Below, piece after piece: positions 20,034 to 30,948 of a stretch of DNA of 64,000 nucleotides. The DNA comes from Halomonas denitrificans (GTDB taxonomy: Bacteria > Pseudomonadota > Gammaproteobacteria > Pseudomonadales > Halomonadaceae): contig NZ_PYVX01000001.1 of assembly GCF_003056305.1 (NCBI RefSeq), positions 62,001 to 126,000 of the forward strand, written 5' to 3'. A model generated the notes under the pieces. That model saw nothing but the letters and a program-made list of their open reading frames with translations. It was not told where the DNA came from and searched no databases. The stretch's first letter is position 1. Each line of letters begins with the position of its first letter. Both the position numbers and the translations under genes were made by a program.

Positions 20034-20758
20034 CACGTCGTCTCCCGGCGACAGTGCATCAGGTAGTTGACCGAGACATCGCGGGTCGAGAGCGAAAATT
20101 GGCGCGTGATCGGGTGATAGACCAGGCCGTTCTGCTCGCGCACGGCGAGGCCCGCCTCGCGGCACCAGCCGGCCAGCTCCGACGGGCGGATGAAGCGGCT
20201 GTAGTCGTGGGTGCCGCGGGGCAGCATGCGCATCACGTACTCGGCACCGACCACCGCCAGGGCATAGGCCTTGGGCGTGCGGTTCAGGGTCGAGAAGAAC
20301 ACCTGGCCACCGGGCTTCACCAGCGCCGCGCAGGCGCGCACCACCGAGGCCGGGTCGGGCACGTGCTCGAGCATCTCCAGGCAGGTGACCACGTCGAACT
20401 CGCCGGGATGCGCCTCGGCCATCGCCTCGGCGCTGATGTGGCGGTAGTCGACGCCGACGCCCTGGTCCCGGGCGTGCAGCCGGGCCACGGCCAGCGGCGC
20501 CTCGCCCAGGTCGATGCCGGTGACCTCGGCGCCGCGGTGGGCCATGGCCTCGGCGAGGATGCCGCCGCCGCAGCCGACGTCCAGCACGCGCCGGCCGGCC
20601 AGCCCCGAGCGGGCGTCGATGAAGTCCAGCCGTAGGGGGTTGATATCGTGAAGCGGCTTGAATTCGCCGTGCGGATCCCACCAGCGGTCGGCCAGGGCCT
20701 CGAACTTGGCGATCTCCGCCTGGTCGACGTTGCCCGCTTGCGGGTGGCTTGCGCTCAT
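20033..20758 (-). CDS. ubiG: Ubiquinone biosynthesis O-methyltransferase UbiG
   Basis: A 241-residue SAM-dependent methyltransferase carrying out the two O-methylations of ubiquinone synthesis. Motif I is VLDVGCGGG at 58-66. The family stretches [15 protein letters not shown] (about 14-28) and [16 protein letters not shown] (about 180-195) are present. The start is ATG 20758. The stop codon shares one base with the mupP start, indicating coupled translation. The gene is divergent from galU across a 139-bp gap. Confidence 0.95.
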   Translation of the reverse strand: MSASHPQAGNVDQAEIAKFEALADRWWDPHGEFKPLHDINPLRLDFIDARSGLAGRRVLDVGCGGGILAEAMAHRGAEVTGIDLGEAPLAVARLHARDQGVGVDYRHISAEAMAEAHPGEFDVVTCLEMLEHVPDPASVVRACAALVKPGGQVFFSTLNRTPKAYALAVVGAEYVMRMLPRGTHDYSRFIRPSELAGWCREAGLAVREQNGLVYHPITRQFSLSTRDVSVNYLMHCRRETT

Positions 20759-20897
20759 CTATTCTCTCCCTGGTGTCGCCTAGCCGACACGCTGTCAGGC
20801 CGGCCTGGGTTCGGTATCATGGCCATTGTACCCGCTCCCCGGAGGCCATTCCCACGCTTTCCGGCGAGCCACACTCCACCGTGACAGGGACCGCACC

Positions 20898-21788
20898 ATG
20901 ATCCACAAGGCCGTTCTTCCCGTTGCCGGGTTCGGCACGCGCTGTCTCCCGGCCTCCAAGGCCATTCCCAAGGAGATGATCACCATCGTCGATCGACCGG
21001 TGATCCAGTACGTCGTCCAGGAGGCCGTGGCCGCGGGAATCCGCGATATCGTGCTGGTGACCCACGGCACCAAGAGCGCCATCGAGAACCACTTCGACAA
21101 GCACTTCGAGCTCGAGGCGAGCCTCGAGGCCAAGGGCAAGACCGATCTGCTCGAGGAGCTGCGCTCCATCGTGCCGGCCGACGTCAACATCATCAGCGTG
21201 CGCCAGCCCGAGCCGCTGGGCCTCGGCCACGCCGTGCTCTGTGCCCGCCCGGTGGTGGGCGACGACGAGCCGTTCGCGGTGCTGCTGCCCGACGTGCTGG
21301 TCGACGGCGAGGGTCTCGCACGCAACGACCTGGCCGGCATGATCGATTCCTTCGAGAAGACCGGGCACAGCCAGCTGATGGTCGAGGAGGTGCCCCACGC
21401 GCTGGTCCACAAGTACGGCATCGTCGATACCGGCGGCGAGCTGCCGGGCCCCGGCGAGTCGCGCCCGATCGCCGGCGTGGTCGAGAAGCCGCCGGTGGAC
21501 GAGGCGCCCTCCGACCTCGCGGTGATCGGCCGCTACGTCCTGCCCGGGCGCATCTTCCCGCTGCTCGCCGAGACGCCGCCCGGAGCCGGCAACGAGATCC
21601 AGCTCACCGACGCCATCGAGACCCTGCGCCGCGAGGAGGGGGTCGACGCCTTCCGCATGCAGGGCAAGACCTACGACTGCGGCCATCAGCTCGGCTACCT
21701 GGAGGCGATTCTCGCCTACGGCCGTCGCCATGCCCGCTACGGGCAGGGCTTTCGCGAGCTGCTTTCGCGCTACGCGGACGAGGAGTGA
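20898..21788 (+). CDS. galU: UTP-glucose-1-phosphate uridylyltransferase
   Basis: A 296-residue cytoplasmic nucleotidyltransferase that makes UDP-glucose from UTP and glucose 1-phosphate for envelope polysaccharides. The N-terminal signature [18 protein letters not shown] is at 10-27. Later GalU motifs include [38 protein letters not shown] and [15 protein letters not shown] 20898 is chosen for the conserved start [15 protein letters not shown], with an AGGGA site upstream. The next gene, a dehydrogenase-like protein, begins 5 bases after the stop, so UDP-glucose may be handed on. Confidence 0.94.
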   Translation: MIHKAVLPVAGFGTRCLPASKAIPKEMITIVDRPVIQYVVQEAVAAGIRDIVLVTHGTKSAIENHFDKHFELEASLEAKGKTDLLEELRSIVPADVNIISVRQPEPLGLGHAVLCARPVVGDDEPFAVLLPDVLVDGEGLARNDLAGMIDSFEKTGHSQLMVEEVPHALVHKYGIVDTGGELPGPGESRPIAGVVEKPPVDEAPSDLAVIGRYVLPGRIFPLLAETPPGAGNEIQLTDAIETLRREEGVDAFRMQGKTYDCGHQLGYLEAILAYGRRHARYGQGFRELLSRYADEE

Positions 21789-21792
21789 TGCC

Positions 21793-23082
21793 ATGCGGGT
21801 TCTGATCCACGGCAGCGAGCTGGCCGCGGCCACCGCGGCGGCCGCGCTCTCCTGGGTGGGCCACCGCGTGGCCTGGCTGCCCCACGCCTCGGCCGACTGG
21901 CCGGCCCTCGCGCAGAGTCGCTGGCTGTTGAGCGAGCCGGAGCTGATGGGCCGGCTCGAGGAGGGGCTGACCCAGGGCAGCCTGCGGATCCTCGCCCAGG
22001 ACGACCACGACCTCGACGACGAGCCCTTCGACGTGATGTGGCTCGCCGTCTCGCCGGACCAGCGCCCGGATGCCGCCGCCTGCGTGGAGACGCGGATGGC
22101 GAGCCTCTGTCCCGGGGCCGTGCTGATCAACAACTCCACCTTCCCGGTCGGCGAGACCGAGCAGCTGGAGGCGCGCCTGGACGGCTGCCGCGCGGTGGCG
22201 CTGGCCGACCTGCTCGAGGAGGGGCGGGCCTGGGAGACCTTCACCCGGCCCTCGCGCTGGCTGCTCGGCTGCGACGACGACCGGGCCGCGGGCCAGGTGC
22301 GCGAACTGCTGCGCGCCTTCAACCGTCGCCGCGAGGTGATCCAGCGCATGCCGCGGCGCGCCGCGGAGCTCACCAAGCTCGCCATCAACGGCATGCTGGC
22401 GACCCGCATCAGCTACATGAACGAGATCGCCGGGCTCGCCGACAGCCTCGGCGTGGACGTGGAGCACGTGCGCCAGGGCATGGGGGCCGATTCGCGCATC
22501 GGCTACGAGTACCTCTATCCCGGCTGCGGCTTCGGCGGCCCCAACTTCTCCCGCGACCTGATGCGCCTGGCCCACGTCCAGTCGGCGAGCGGTCGCCACT
22601 CGGCGCTGCTCGACCAGGTGCTCGACATCAACGAGCACAAGAAGGAGACGCTGTTTCGCAAGCTCTGGTCCCACTTCCATGGCCGCCTGGGCGGCCGCAC
22701 GGTGGCGATCTGGGGCGCGGCCTTCAAGCCCGGCACGGCGCGCATCGACCAGGCGCCGGTGCTCACGCTGCTGCGCGCCCTCTGGGCCCAGGGAGTGCGG
22801 GTGCGCCTCCACGACCCCGCGGCGATCCCCGCGGTCCTCGCCGAGGTCGGCGAGCACCCGCTGCTTGAGGTGTTCACCGCCGACCCGCTGGCGGCCTGCG
22901 AGGACGCCGACGCGCTGATGCTGGTCACCGAGTGGAAGGCCTACTGGAACCCCGACTGGCCGCGGCTGACCGACCTGCTCGGCGAGAAGCTGCTGCTCGA
23001 CGGCCGCAACATCTACGACCCGGCCCACGTCGCGGCCTGCGGCCTGCACTATCGCGGGATCGGGCGCCGCGCCGACCCCTGA
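21793..23082 (+). CDS. Diverged UDP-glucose/GDP-mannose dehydrogenase family protein lacking the catalytic cysteine
   Basis: A 429-residue protein with the three-domain architecture of UDP-glucose 6-dehydrogenases. The central helix with conserved lysine (TKLAINGMLATRISYMNE; Lys195, Asn199) and the C-terminal FKPGT element are clear. Several key motifs have eroded. The N-terminal GxGYxG loop is HGSELAA. The usual NPEFLREG reads ALADLLEEG. The catalytic GFGGSCFPKD reads GFGGPNFSRD, so Asn251 replaces the nucleophilic Cys. The C-terminal TDDxRxSP reads TARIDQAP. It is tightly coupled to galU. A canonical four-electron oxidation of UDP-glucose is doubtful; a UDP-sugar-binding or different catalytic role is possible. 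Confidence 0.8.
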   Translation: MRVLIHGSELAAATAAAALSWVGHRVAWLPHASADWPALAQSRWLLSEPELMGRLEEGLTQGSLRILAQDDHDLDDEPFDVMWLAVSPDQRPDAAACVETRMASLCPGAVLINNSTFPVGETEQLEARLDGCRAVALADLLEEGRAWETFTRPSRWLLGCDDDRAAGQVRELLRAFNRRREVIQRMPRRAAELTKLAINGMLATRISYMNEIAGLADSLGVDVEHVRQGMGADSRIGYEYLYPGCGFGGPNFSRDLMRLAHVQSASGRHSALLDQVLDINEHKKETLFRKLWSHFHGRLGGRTVAIWGAAFKPGTARIDQAPVLTLLRALWAQGVRVRLHDPAAIPAVLAEVGEHPLLEVFTADPLAACEDADALMLVTEWKAYWNPDWPRLTDLLGEKLLLDGRNIYDPAHVAACGLHYRGIGRRADP

Positions 23083-23123
23083 CGCGTCCCGCATCTCCGC
23101 CCTGCGCCTGCGACACGCAACGC

Positions 23124-23151
23124 AACGGCCCCGCCAAATGGCGGGGCCGTT
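23124..23151. terminator. Bidirectional terminator between the UDP-sugar dehydrogenase-like gene and sodB
   Basis: A perfect 12-bp stem (23124-23135 and 23140-23151) with loop AAAT, followed on the plus strand by TGTCGTT. It serves two convergent genes. Confidence 0.8.
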
Positions 23152-23219
23152 GTCGTTCAGCGGGCGGCGCCGAGGCGCCGCTGCCCTGGCTGACGGTCAG
23201 GCGTACCTGACGTCCGGGC

Positions 23220-23798
23220 TTAGCTGAAGTTCTGGGCGACGAAGTCCCAGTTGAGGACGCTCCACACGTTCTCGAGGTACTTCGGACGCGCGTTGCGATA
23301 GTCGATGTAGTAGGCGTGCTCCCACACGTCGATGGTCAGCAGCGGGGTCTGGCCGTGGGCGATGGGGGTGTCGGCGTTGCTGGTGTTGACGATGTCGACG
23401 CCGCCGTCAGCGGTCTTGATCAGCCAGGTCCAGCCGGAGCCGAAGTTGCCGGCCGCCTGGGCGTTGAAGGTCTCCTTGAACTTCTCGAAGGAGCCGAACT
23501 TGGCGTTGATGGCCTCGGCCAGGGCACCGGTCGGCTCGCCGCCGCCGTTGGGAGAGAGGCAGTGCCAGTAGAAGGTGTGGTTCCAGACCTGCGCCGCCTG
23601 GTTGAACAGGCCGCCGGAGGAAGACTTGATGATCTCTTCCAGGGACTTGTCCGCCTCGGCGGTGCCGTCGGTCAGCTCGTTGAGCTTGTTCACGTAGGTC
23701 TGGTGATGCTTGCCGTAGTGATACTCGAGGGTCTCGGCCGAGATGTGCGGTTCCAGAGCGTTCTTGTCGTACGGCAGTGCGGGCAGTTCAAATGCCAT
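23220..23798 (-). CDS. sodB: Superoxide dismutase, iron type
   Basis: A 192-residue cytoplasmic enzyme that dismutates superoxide. Metal ligands lie in [21 protein letters not shown] and [11 protein letters not shown]. The [11 protein letters not shown] stretch places the active-site glutamine in the first half, as in Fe-SOD rather than Mn-SOD. The length is standard and there is no signal peptide. The start is ATG 23798, with an AGGAGAG site. It is monocistronic; the 244-bp gap to the divergent coiled-coil gene holds its promoter, which I could not place confidently. Confidence 0.95.
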   Translation of the reverse strand: MAFELPALPYDKNALEPHISAETLEYHYGKHHQTYVNKLNELTDGTAEADKSLEEIIKSSSGGLFNQAAQVWNHTFYWHCLSPNGGGEPTGALAEAINAKFGSFEKFKETFNAQAAGNFGSGWTWLIKTADGGVDIVNTSNADTPIAHGQTPLLTIDVWEHAYYIDYRNARPKYLENVWSVLNWDFVAQNFS

Positions 23799-24042
23799 CG
23801 AGTCTCTCCTTGTCGTCAGCGGTGTCGTAACAGCACCTCATGGTGGGCATCGGGACGCCGGGATTCAAGACTCCCTCGTCGATGTTGACCGGGAACCGTG
23901 CGTTCCGATGACAAAAAACCTTACACTATCAGGACGATGTGTCGGTGCTGTCGCGGCATCATAGCACTCGGCCCGGGGGCCGCCAATTGCGCGCCGCCGG
24001 GCCGTCGGCCCCGGCCAACCACCCCGAGAGAAGGAGTTCGTC

Positions 24043-24888
24043 ATGGCAGAGCACCCGGATGACCGCCGGCACCCCCGACCGATCGTGCCGGACCCGGATG
24101 CCAGCCTCTCGGCGCCGCGCGCCCGCTATCCCGCGCCCCCGCGGGTCTGGCCGCTGTGGCTGCTGATCCTGCTGCTGATCGCCGCCGGCGCGGCGCTCGC
24201 CTGGGCCGGCTGGCAGGAACGGACTCGCCTGCAGGCCGAGCTCTCCCGGGTCAGCGGCGAGCTCTCCAACGTGCACGCGCGCTTCGATGCCGACGAGGGC
24301 AGGGGAGAGGCCCTCGAGGCCCTGCAGACGCGCCTGGACGAGCTTTCCAACCTGGAAGCCGAGATCGACGCGGTCATCGACCGCCGCCTGTCGGAATTCG
24401 ACAGCGAGCTCGAGACCGAACTCAAGAGCGACCTCGAGCGCGCACGGGCGCAGCGACTCGCGCCCCTCGAGGAGCGCCTGGAGCGCCAGCAGGCGCGCCT
24501 CGCCACGCTCGACGAGGAGGCCGAGACCCGGGACGCCACCCTGGCCGCGACCCGCACCTCCCTGGACGCCCTGGAGCGGGCCGGCGAGGAGGGGCGCGCG
24601 GCGCTGGGCGAGCGGCTGGCGACCCTCGAGCAGGCCCGGAAGCGGCAGGCCGAGCGGCACGAGGCCCTGAGCGAGGGCATGGCGACACTCCGGGAGCGCC
24701 TCGAGACCCAGCAGGCACGACTGACGGAGCTCGACGGCCAAGTTGAAGCCGTGAGCGGATCACGCGATGATGATCGCCAACGAATGGAAGCGCTGGCGAG
24801 CGGGCTTGACGAGATGAGCGCCGGACTGCGCGAACTGCGCCAGTCCCAGCTCGCCCTGAGCGCCCAGCTCGAGGCCCTGCGCCAGTGA
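24043..24888 (+). CDS. Membrane-anchored coiled-coil protein of unknown function
   Basis: A 281-residue protein I do not recognise as a named family. A Pro/Arg-rich cytoplasmic N-terminus (1-34) leads to one membrane helix (about 36-57, WPLWLLILLLIAAGAALAWAGW). The rest (58-281) is a nearly continuous charged helix with heptad-like Leu/Ala spacing, predicted coiled coil and presumably periplasmic. The start ATG 24043 has a strong AAGGAG site. It lies 26 bases upstream of tamA and is probably co-transcribed with tamA-tamB, suggesting a role spanning or scaffolding the periplasm. That role is inferred only from position and shape. Confidence 0.75.
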   Translation: MAEHPDDRRHPRPIVPDPDASLSAPRARYPAPPRVWPLWLLILLLIAAGAALAWAGWQERTRLQAELSRVSGELSNVHARFDADEGRGEALEALQTRLDELSNLEAEIDAVIDRRLSEFDSELETELKSDLERARAQRLAPLEERLERQQARLATLDEEAETRDATLAATRTSLDALERAGEEGRAALGERLATLEQARKRQAERHEALSEGMATLRERLETQQARLTELDGQVEAVSGSRDDDRQRMEALASGLDEMSAGLRELRQSQLALSAQLEALRQ

Positions 24889-24914
24889 CATCCCCCCGTC
24901 AGGGATCGATGCCC

Positions 24915-26798
24915 ATGGATAATCGCGCGATGACGCGCCTCGCGGCGGCCACGCTGTGTCTCGGCCTGGCACCCGGCGCCCAGGCCCTCGAGGCAACGAT
25001 CGAGGGCGTCGAGGACGAGCTGGCCGAGAACGTCCGGCTCTATCTCGACGAGCTCGAGGCCGCGCAGTACAGCCCCGAACGCCTCAAGAGCGAGGTGTTG
25101 CGGCGCAGCAGCGAGGCCCTGCGGGTCTACGGCTACTACTCGCCCAATATTCGCACGCGCTTCGACGACCCCGAGGCGCCCGAGGAGGTGACCCTGGTCA
25201 TCGATCCCGGCGCGCCGGTGCGCATCGAGGTCCTCGAGCTCTCGGTGACTGGCGACGCCGCCGATGATCCGCCCTTCGTCGACGCCATCGATGCCTTCCC
25301 CCTCTCCAAGGGGGACCGGCTGCGCCATGCGCCCTTCGACAGCCTGCGCAGCACCCTGGCCAACCTCGCCCTGCAGCGCGGCTACTTCGACTGGGCCTTC
25401 ACCGACCGGCGCATGGAAGTGCGCCCCTATGCCCAGAGCGCCCGGCTCTATCTGGCGCTGGACAGCGGCCCGCGCTACCGCTTCGGCGAGGTGACCTTCC
25501 AGGGCCACCACATCGAGACCCAACGGCTCGAGAACCTGGCGACCTTCGAGCGCGGCGATCCCTACCTGGCCAGCCAGGTGGCCAGGCTCAACGAGCGCCT
25601 GGGCCAGACCGAGTGGTTCGCCTCGCTGAGCGTGCGGCCGCGCCTCGATCGCGACATCGAGCGACTGGCGCTGCCCGAGGAGGAGGCCGGCTGGTGGCAG
25701 GCCCTCGATCTCGAGGGCCGGGAGCCGGCGCCTCCGGCGCCGCGCATCGAGGCCGAGGCGCTGGTCGCGGCCAGCACGCTGCTGCGTCCCGCCGAGGCCC
25801 CCATCGACGTCACGGTGACGCCGGCGGATCGCCATCAGTTCGAGGTCGGCCTGGGCTACGCCACCGACGTGGGGCCCCGCATCCGCCTCTCCTGGGATCA
25901 GCCCTGGATCAATCGCTTCGGCCACGGCCTCGACCACGACCTCTACCTCTCGGGGCCGGAGCAGCGCTTTTCCGGCCTCTACACCATGCCCCTGGACAAC
26001 CCGCTACGCGACAGCTATCGCCTCCAGTACGGCCTGCGCAACAAGGACAACGAGGATACCCAGACCCTCGAGAGCACCGTGGAGATCGCGCGGCGCTGGA
26101 AGTTCGACAGCGACTGGGCGGCCGACGACTTCTGGTCGTTCGCCAGGGACTGGGAGCAGTCGCTCTACCTGCGCGGCACCTACGAGGACTTCACCCAGGC
26201 CGGCGTCTCCAACGAGGTCCTGCTGCTCTATCCCGGCATCAGCTGGACGCGCACCCGCACCCGCAACCCCGCCTTTCCCACCTGGGGGGATCGCCAGCTG
26301 CTGGCGGTCGAGTACTCCAGCGAGGCCTGGGGGTCGGCGGCCGAGTTCCTGCGCATCACCGGCGACAGCGAATGGATCCGCATGCTGGGCGATGACAACC
26401 GCTTCGTCGGCCGGGTCGGGTTCGGCAGCATCACCACCGACGACTTCGCCGACATCCCGCCGTCGCTGCGCTTCTTCACCGGCGGCGATCGCAGCGTGCG
26501 CGGCTACTCCTACGAGAGCATCGCCCCCGAGAACAGCGAGGGCGAGCTGGTCGGCGGCGAGCAGTTGCTGACCGTCGGCCTCGAGGCCCAGCGGCGGGTG
26601 GCCGGCAAGTGGTGGCTGGCGACCTTCATCGACACCGGCGATGCCTTCACCGACTGGTGGCCGAGCGACCTGAAGACCGGCGCGGGCCTCGGCGTGCGCT
26701 GGATCTCGCCGGTCGGTCCCATCCGCTTCGACGTCGCCCACCCCTTCGATATCGAGGATAGCTTTCGCATCCACTTCTCCATCGGACCGGAATTCTGA
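24915..26798 (+). CDS. tamA: Translocation and assembly module protein TamA
   Basis: A 627-residue outer-membrane protein of the Omp85/BamA superfamily. It has a signal peptide ending near AQA (about residue 24), N-terminal POTRA domains (about 25-265) and a C-terminal 16-strand barrel. The barrel carries the conserved GGDRSVRGYSYESIAP lid-loop motif (about 525-540) and a final strand ending in phenylalanine (SIGPEF). With TamB it supports outer-membrane protein assembly and lipid transport. ATG 24915 is preferred for its spacing from AGGGA; ATG 24909 is also possible. tamB follows 11 bases later. Confidence 0.92.
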   Translation: MDNRAMTRLAAATLCLGLAPGAQALEATIEGVEDELAENVRLYLDELEAAQYSPERLKSEVLRRSSEALRVYGYYSPNIRTRFDDPEAPEEVTLVIDPGAPVRIEVLELSVTGDAADDPPFVDAIDAFPLSKGDRLRHAPFDSLRSTLANLALQRGYFDWAFTDRRMEVRPYAQSARLYLALDSGPRYRFGEVTFQGHHIETQRLENLATFERGDPYLASQVARLNERLGQTEWFASLSVRPRLDRDIERLALPEEEAGWWQALDLEGREPAPPAPRIEAEALVAASTLLRPAEAPIDVTVTPADRHQFEVGLGYATDVGPRIRLSWDQPWINRFGHGLDHDLYLSGPEQRFSGLYTMPLDNPLRDSYRLQYGLRNKDNEDTQTLESTVEIARRWKFDSDWAADDFWSFARDWEQSLYLRGTYEDFTQAGVSNEVLLLYPGISWTRTRTRNPAFPTWGDRQLLAVEYSSEAWGSAAEFLRITGDSEWIRMLGDDNRFVGRVGFGSITTDDFADIPPSLRFFTGGDRSVRGYSYESIAPENSEGELVGGEQLLTVGLEAQRRVAGKWWLATFIDTGDAFTDWWPSDLKTGAGLGVRWISPVGPIRFDVAHPFDIEDSFRIHFSIGPEF

Positions 26799-26809
26799 GA
26801 GCCAACGTC

Positions 26810-29800
26810 TTGAGAAAGCGCGCCGTGACCTGGGCCCTGGCCCGCCTGTTGATCCTTCTGCCCCTGTGGCTCATCGGCCTCGTGCTGCTGCTGCTGGGCC
26901 TGGCCCTCTCCCCCTGGGGCACCGGCCTGCTGCTCGAGCAGGGCGCCAAGCGCGGCCTCTATGAGCTGGGCGCGGTCGAGGGCGCGCCGCTGGATCGCCT
27001 GGTGCTCAAGGACCTGCGCCTGGAGGCGGGCCCGGCCCGCATCGCCCTGTCGCGCCTGGAGCTCGCCTGGTCCGAGGACTGCCTGCTCAGGGGGCGGCTC
27101 TGCATCGAGCGTCTTGCCCTGGACGGCGCCGATGTCCGCCTGACCGAGACGGCGCCCGCCGCCCCGGAGCCCCCCGAGGAGAGCGCCCCGGGCGGCGAGC
27201 CGCTCGGCCCGATCCAGCTGCCGTTTCCCTTCGAGCTGCGCGAGCTGTCGCTTAACGATGTCGACCTGCGACTCGCCGACGGCACGCGGCTCGCCTGGGA
27301 CTCCTTCACCAGTGCCCTGCGCGCCGAGCAGGGCACCCTGACCCTGCTGCCCACGCGGCTCGCCGGCACCCGACTGACCCTGCCGCTCTCGGCGGGCACG
27401 CGTCTCGCCCTGAGCGAGGCCGACCACGAGGGGCCGAGGCTCACCGCCCCGGCCATCGATGCCGCCATCGCCGTGAATTCGCCGCTGCCCGCCGAGGCCG
27501 CCGCCGAGCTTCAGGGCGTGGCCGGCCTGCCGCTCGCGGAGCAGCCGCGCCGCGCGCTGCCCGAGGTGACCCTGCCGCTGGCGGTGGAGGTGCCGGAGCT
27601 GCTGGTCGAGGACTTCGCCGTCCGGGGCGCCGTCGAGGCCGGCGTGGAGCGCCTGCGGCTGCGCCTGAGCGCCCGTGATCAGGAGATCCGCATCGACCCG
27701 CTGAGGCTGGCGAGCCCCGATGCCGACGCCGAGTTCCAGGCGCGGCTGGCCCTGAGGGACGACTATCCCCTCGAGGCGCGCCTGGACGCGGAGCTCTACC
27801 TGCCGGAGCGACTGCCGGCGCTCGCCGGCGAGCGCATCGACCTCGACGTCGCCGGCAGCCTCGCCGATCTCGAGATCGACCTGGCCCTGGAGGGGCCGGT
27901 CGCGGCACGTCTGACGGCGCGTCTCGACGCCCTGGATCCGACGCTGCCCTTCGAGGCCTCGCTTGACAGCGAGGTCCTGCAGTGGCCACTGCCGGGCGCG
28001 CCGTCGTCGCCGGACCCGGCGTCCGAGGCAGCGTCGGACGACGCGCAGGAGGAGGCGCCTGCAGGTGACGCACCGACCGAGCCGCCGCCTAAGCCCTGGC
28101 GGGCCGAGGGGCTCTCGCTGCAGCTCTCCGGCAGCCTGGTGGACTACCGGGCCGAGCTCGCCGTGACCGCCTCGGGCCCGTCGCTGCCGCCCACCGACCT
28201 GTCGCTGACGGGCAGCGGCAACCTGAGCCAGTTCGCGTGGTCGCCGCTGACCCTGAATCAGCAGGGCGGGGTGATCGTCAGTCGCGGCCGGGTCGACTGG
28301 GAAGAGGGCCTCGACGCCACGGCCACGCTCTCCCTGGACGGCATCGATCCGGGTAACTTCGTCGCGGGGCTCGAGGGGCGCCTGGGCGGCGGCGCCGAGG
28401 TGAGCTTCGCCCAGGACGCCGACAGCTGGCGGGTCGAGGTGCCGTCCCTCGACCTTCAGGGCGTGCTGGACGACCGGCCACTCTCCCTCGAGGCGGCGCT
28501 GGCCGGCGACAGCGAAATGAACTGGACACTCGAGACCCTCGACTTCGCCCAGGGCCGCAACCGGTTGAACGCCGCGGGCACGGTCAGCCCGTCGTCGCTG
28601 GACCTGCAGGGCGAGCTCGCCCTGCCGGCCATGGAGAGCCTCTATCCCGGCCTCGAGGGCGTCCTCGACGGCACCTTCATCGCCCAGGGCAGCCTCGAGG
28701 CGCCGCAGCTCGAGCTCGACCTGGCCGGGCGCGAGCTCGCCTTCAACGACAACCGGCTGTCGCGCCTGGAGCTGGCGGTACGCGTCGCCGGCCTCGAGGA
28801 TCCCGACCTCGACGTGACCCTGGACGCCCGCGACATCGCCGCCGGCGGGCAGCGGATCGCCGCGCTGACGCTGGACCTCGAGGGACAGCAGACGGCGCAT
28901 CGACTGCGCCTGGCCATGGACGGCGGCGAGGGGCTACCGGTCTCGCGGCTGGCCCTGACCCTCGAGGGGGGGCTGGACCGTGCCCGGGAGCAGTATCGGG
29001 GCAGCCTGTCGCCGCTGGAGGTCGACAGCGACTTCGGCGACATCCGCCTCGCCGAGGCGCTGGCCTTCGAGGCCAACCTGCCCGACGGCTCGGCTAAGGT
29101 ATCGCCCTTCTGCCTGAACCGCCGGCAGGGGGGCGACGTCTGCCTCGTCGAGCCGCTCGAGGCCTCGGCCGAGGCCGGGCGCGCCGCCCTCGAGATCCGC
29201 GACCTGCCGATGGACCTGGTCGACAGCGTGATGCCCTCCGGATGGCGCATCGACGGCGAGAGCGCCGGCACCCTCTCCGCCCGCTGGTCGGGCGGGGGCG
29301 AGCGCTGGCGGCTAGACGCCGACCTCGACAGCCGCGCCGAGGTGACCGGCGAGGACGCCTACGGCCAGCCCTGGGCCGTACCCGGCACCACCCTCGACGT
29401 GACGGTGGAAGCCAGCGAGGCCCGGGCGGACCTCGCGCTGGTCGTCGGCCTGGCCGACACCGGGGAGGTGCGCCTGGCGCTCGGCATCGTCGATCCGCTG
29501 GGCGAGGGCACGCTCGACGGCCAGCTGCGCGTCGATGACCTGCGCCTGGCACCCTATCGCCCGCTGGTCGCCGGCCTGGAGACCCTCGAAGGCGGCCTGG
29601 ACGGCGACATCCGCATCACCGGCAGTCAGCAGGCACCGCGACTCGACGGCCGGCTCGCCCTGAGCGGACTGCGGGCCGGCGGCCTCGATCTGCCCCTGGA
29701 GGTGCGGGACGGCGAACTCATCGTCGAGCTGGCCGGCGACCGGGCCGACCTCGACGGCTTCCTGGCCGCCGAGCAGGGGCGTCTCACCATCGACGGCGAC

Positions 29801-30856
29801 GCCCGCTGGCCGGCCGACGGCGGATGGCAGGCAGCCATCGACCTGAGCGCCGTCGAGGACCCCCTGCTGGCGGCCCTGCCGAGCTTCGGGCGCCTGCGCC
29901 TGGCCCCGGAGCTGAGCGTGCGCGCCGACCCCGAACGACTGCAGGTACGCGGCACCGTCGCGATCCCCTGGGCGAGGCTCAAGGTGGGCGAGGTGCCCAA
30001 GTCGGCGCAGGCGCCCAGTCCCGACGAGGTGATCATCACCGAGGAGGATGACCGCCGCGCCGCCGAGGCCCTGGCGGAACGCCAGCCCGGCGAATCCACC
30101 GCCGAGGCCATGGCCAAGGCGGGCATGGCCACCGACATCCGGATCACCCTGATGCTCGGTCCGGACATGCAGCTGGAGGCCTACGGCCTGGAGTCGGAAC
30201 TCGTGGGCAACCTCGAGGTGCGACAGCAGAGCGGTCCGGTCCAGCTGTTCGGCGACGTCAGCCTGGTCGACGGCCGCTTCCTGGCCTATGGCCAGGACCT
30301 GGTCATCCGCGAAGGCATCATCTTCTTCAGCGGCCCGCCGGGACAGCCGCGGCTCGACTTCGAGGCGATCCGCAACCCCGCCGCCACCGAGGACGACGTG
30401 ATCGCCGGCCTGCGAGTGACCGGCGAGGCGTCGGCGCCGAGCCTAAAGATCTTCTCGGAGCCGGCCATGAACGAGGGCAGGGCGCTCTCCTACCTGCTGC
30501 GCGGGCGCGCGCCGGACAGCAGCGGCGGTGGAGACGGCGTGCTGACCTCGGCGCTGATCGGCCTGACCATCGGCAAGACCGGCAACGCCGTGGGGGCCGT
30601 CGGCGAGGCCTTCGGCATCGAGGACCTCAGCCTCTCGACCGCCGGGACCGGGGAGGAGAGCCAGGTGGTGGTCACCGGCAACCTGACCGACCGGCTGAGC
30701 ATCGGCTACGGCGTCGGGGTGTTCTCGCCCATCGCCGAGCTCACCCTGCGCTACAAGCTGTGGCGCAACCTCTACCTCGAGGCGGTCTCCGGCGCCGCCC
30801 AGGCGGTGGACATGATCTATACCTTCAGCCTGCCGGGGAAACCGCCGTCGCCGTGA
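26810..30856 (+). CDS. tamB: Translocation and assembly module protein TamB (AsmA-like/DUF490)
   Basis: A 1348-residue envelope-spanning protein. The N-terminal signal anchor (about 8-34, [21 protein letters not shown]) is followed by a very long series of beta strands forming the hydrophobic groove typical of AsmA-like/TamB proteins. The C-terminal DUF490 domain (about 1000-1348) includes the motif [17 protein letters not shown] and the end [30 protein letters not shown]. The likely start is TTG 26810; GTG 26825 is an alternative. A Pro/Glu/Ala-rich insertion lies near residues 400-430. Confidence 0.92.
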   Translation: MRKRAVTWALARLLILLPLWLIGLVLLLLGLALSPWGTGLLLEQGAKRGLYELGAVEGAPLDRLVLKDLRLEAGPARIALSRLELAWSEDCLLRGRLCIERLALDGADVRLTETAPAAPEPPEESAPGGEPLGPIQLPFPFELRELSLNDVDLRLADGTRLAWDSFTSALRAEQGTLTLLPTRLAGTRLTLPLSAGTRLALSEADHEGPRLTAPAIDAAIAVNSPLPAEAAAELQGVAGLPLAEQPRRALPEVTLPLAVEVPELLVEDFAVRGAVEAGVERLRLRLSARDQEIRIDPLRLASPDADAEFQARLALRDDYPLEARLDAELYLPERLPALAGERIDLDVAGSLADLEIDLALEGPVAARLTARLDALDPTLPFEASLDSEVLQWPLPGAPSSPDPASEAASDDAQEEAPAGDAPTEPPPKPWRAEGLSLQLSGSLVDYRAELAVTASGPSLPPTDLSLTGSGNLSQFAWSPLTLNQQGGVIVSRGRVDWEEGLDATATLSLDGIDPGNFVAGLEGRLGGGAEVSFAQDADSWRVEVPSLDLQGVLDDRPLSLEAALAGDSEMNWTLETLDFAQGRNRLNAAGTVSPSSLDLQGELALPAMESLYPGLEGVLDGTFIAQGSLEAPQLELDLAGRELAFNDNRLSRLELAVRVAGLEDPDLDVTLDARDIAAGGQRIAALTLDLEGQQTAHRLRLAMDGGEGLPVSRLALTLEGGLDRAREQYRGSLSPLEVDSDFGDIRLAEALAFEANLPDGSAKVSPFCLNRRQGGDVCLVEPLEASAEAGRAALEIRDLPMDLVDSVMPSGWRIDGESAGTLSARWSGGGERWRLDADLDSRAEVTGEDAYGQPWAVPGTTLDVTVEASEARADLALVVGLADTGEVRLALGIVDPLGEGTLDGQLRVDDLRLAPYRPLVAGLETLEGGLDGDIRITGSQQAPRLDGRLALSGLRAGGLDLPLEVRDGELIVELAGDRADLDGFLAAEQGRLTIDGDARWPADGGWQAAIDLSAVEDPLLAALPSFGRLRLAPELSVRADPERLQVRGTVAIPWARLKVGEVPKSAQAPSPDEVIITEEDDRRAAEALAERQPGESTAEAMAKAGMATDIRITLMLGPDMQLEAYGLESELVGNLEVRQQSGPVQLFGDVSLVDGRFLAYGQDLVIREGIIFFSGPPGQPRLDFEAIRNPAATEDDVIAGLRVTGEASAPSLKIFSEPAMNEGRALSYLLRGRAPDSSGGGDGVLTSALIGLTIGKTGNAVGAVGEAFGIEDLSLSTAGTGEESQVVVTGNLTDRLSIGYGVGVFSPIAELTLRYKLWRNLYLEAVSGAAQAVDMIYTFSLPGKPPSP

Positions 30857-30948
30857 TCGGCCCGCGGCCCGCCCGGCAGAAGCGCCATGACGCCCGCCCC
30901 CGCGACGCCGCGAGGGCGGCGGACGATCACCGACAAGGAGCGAATCCC

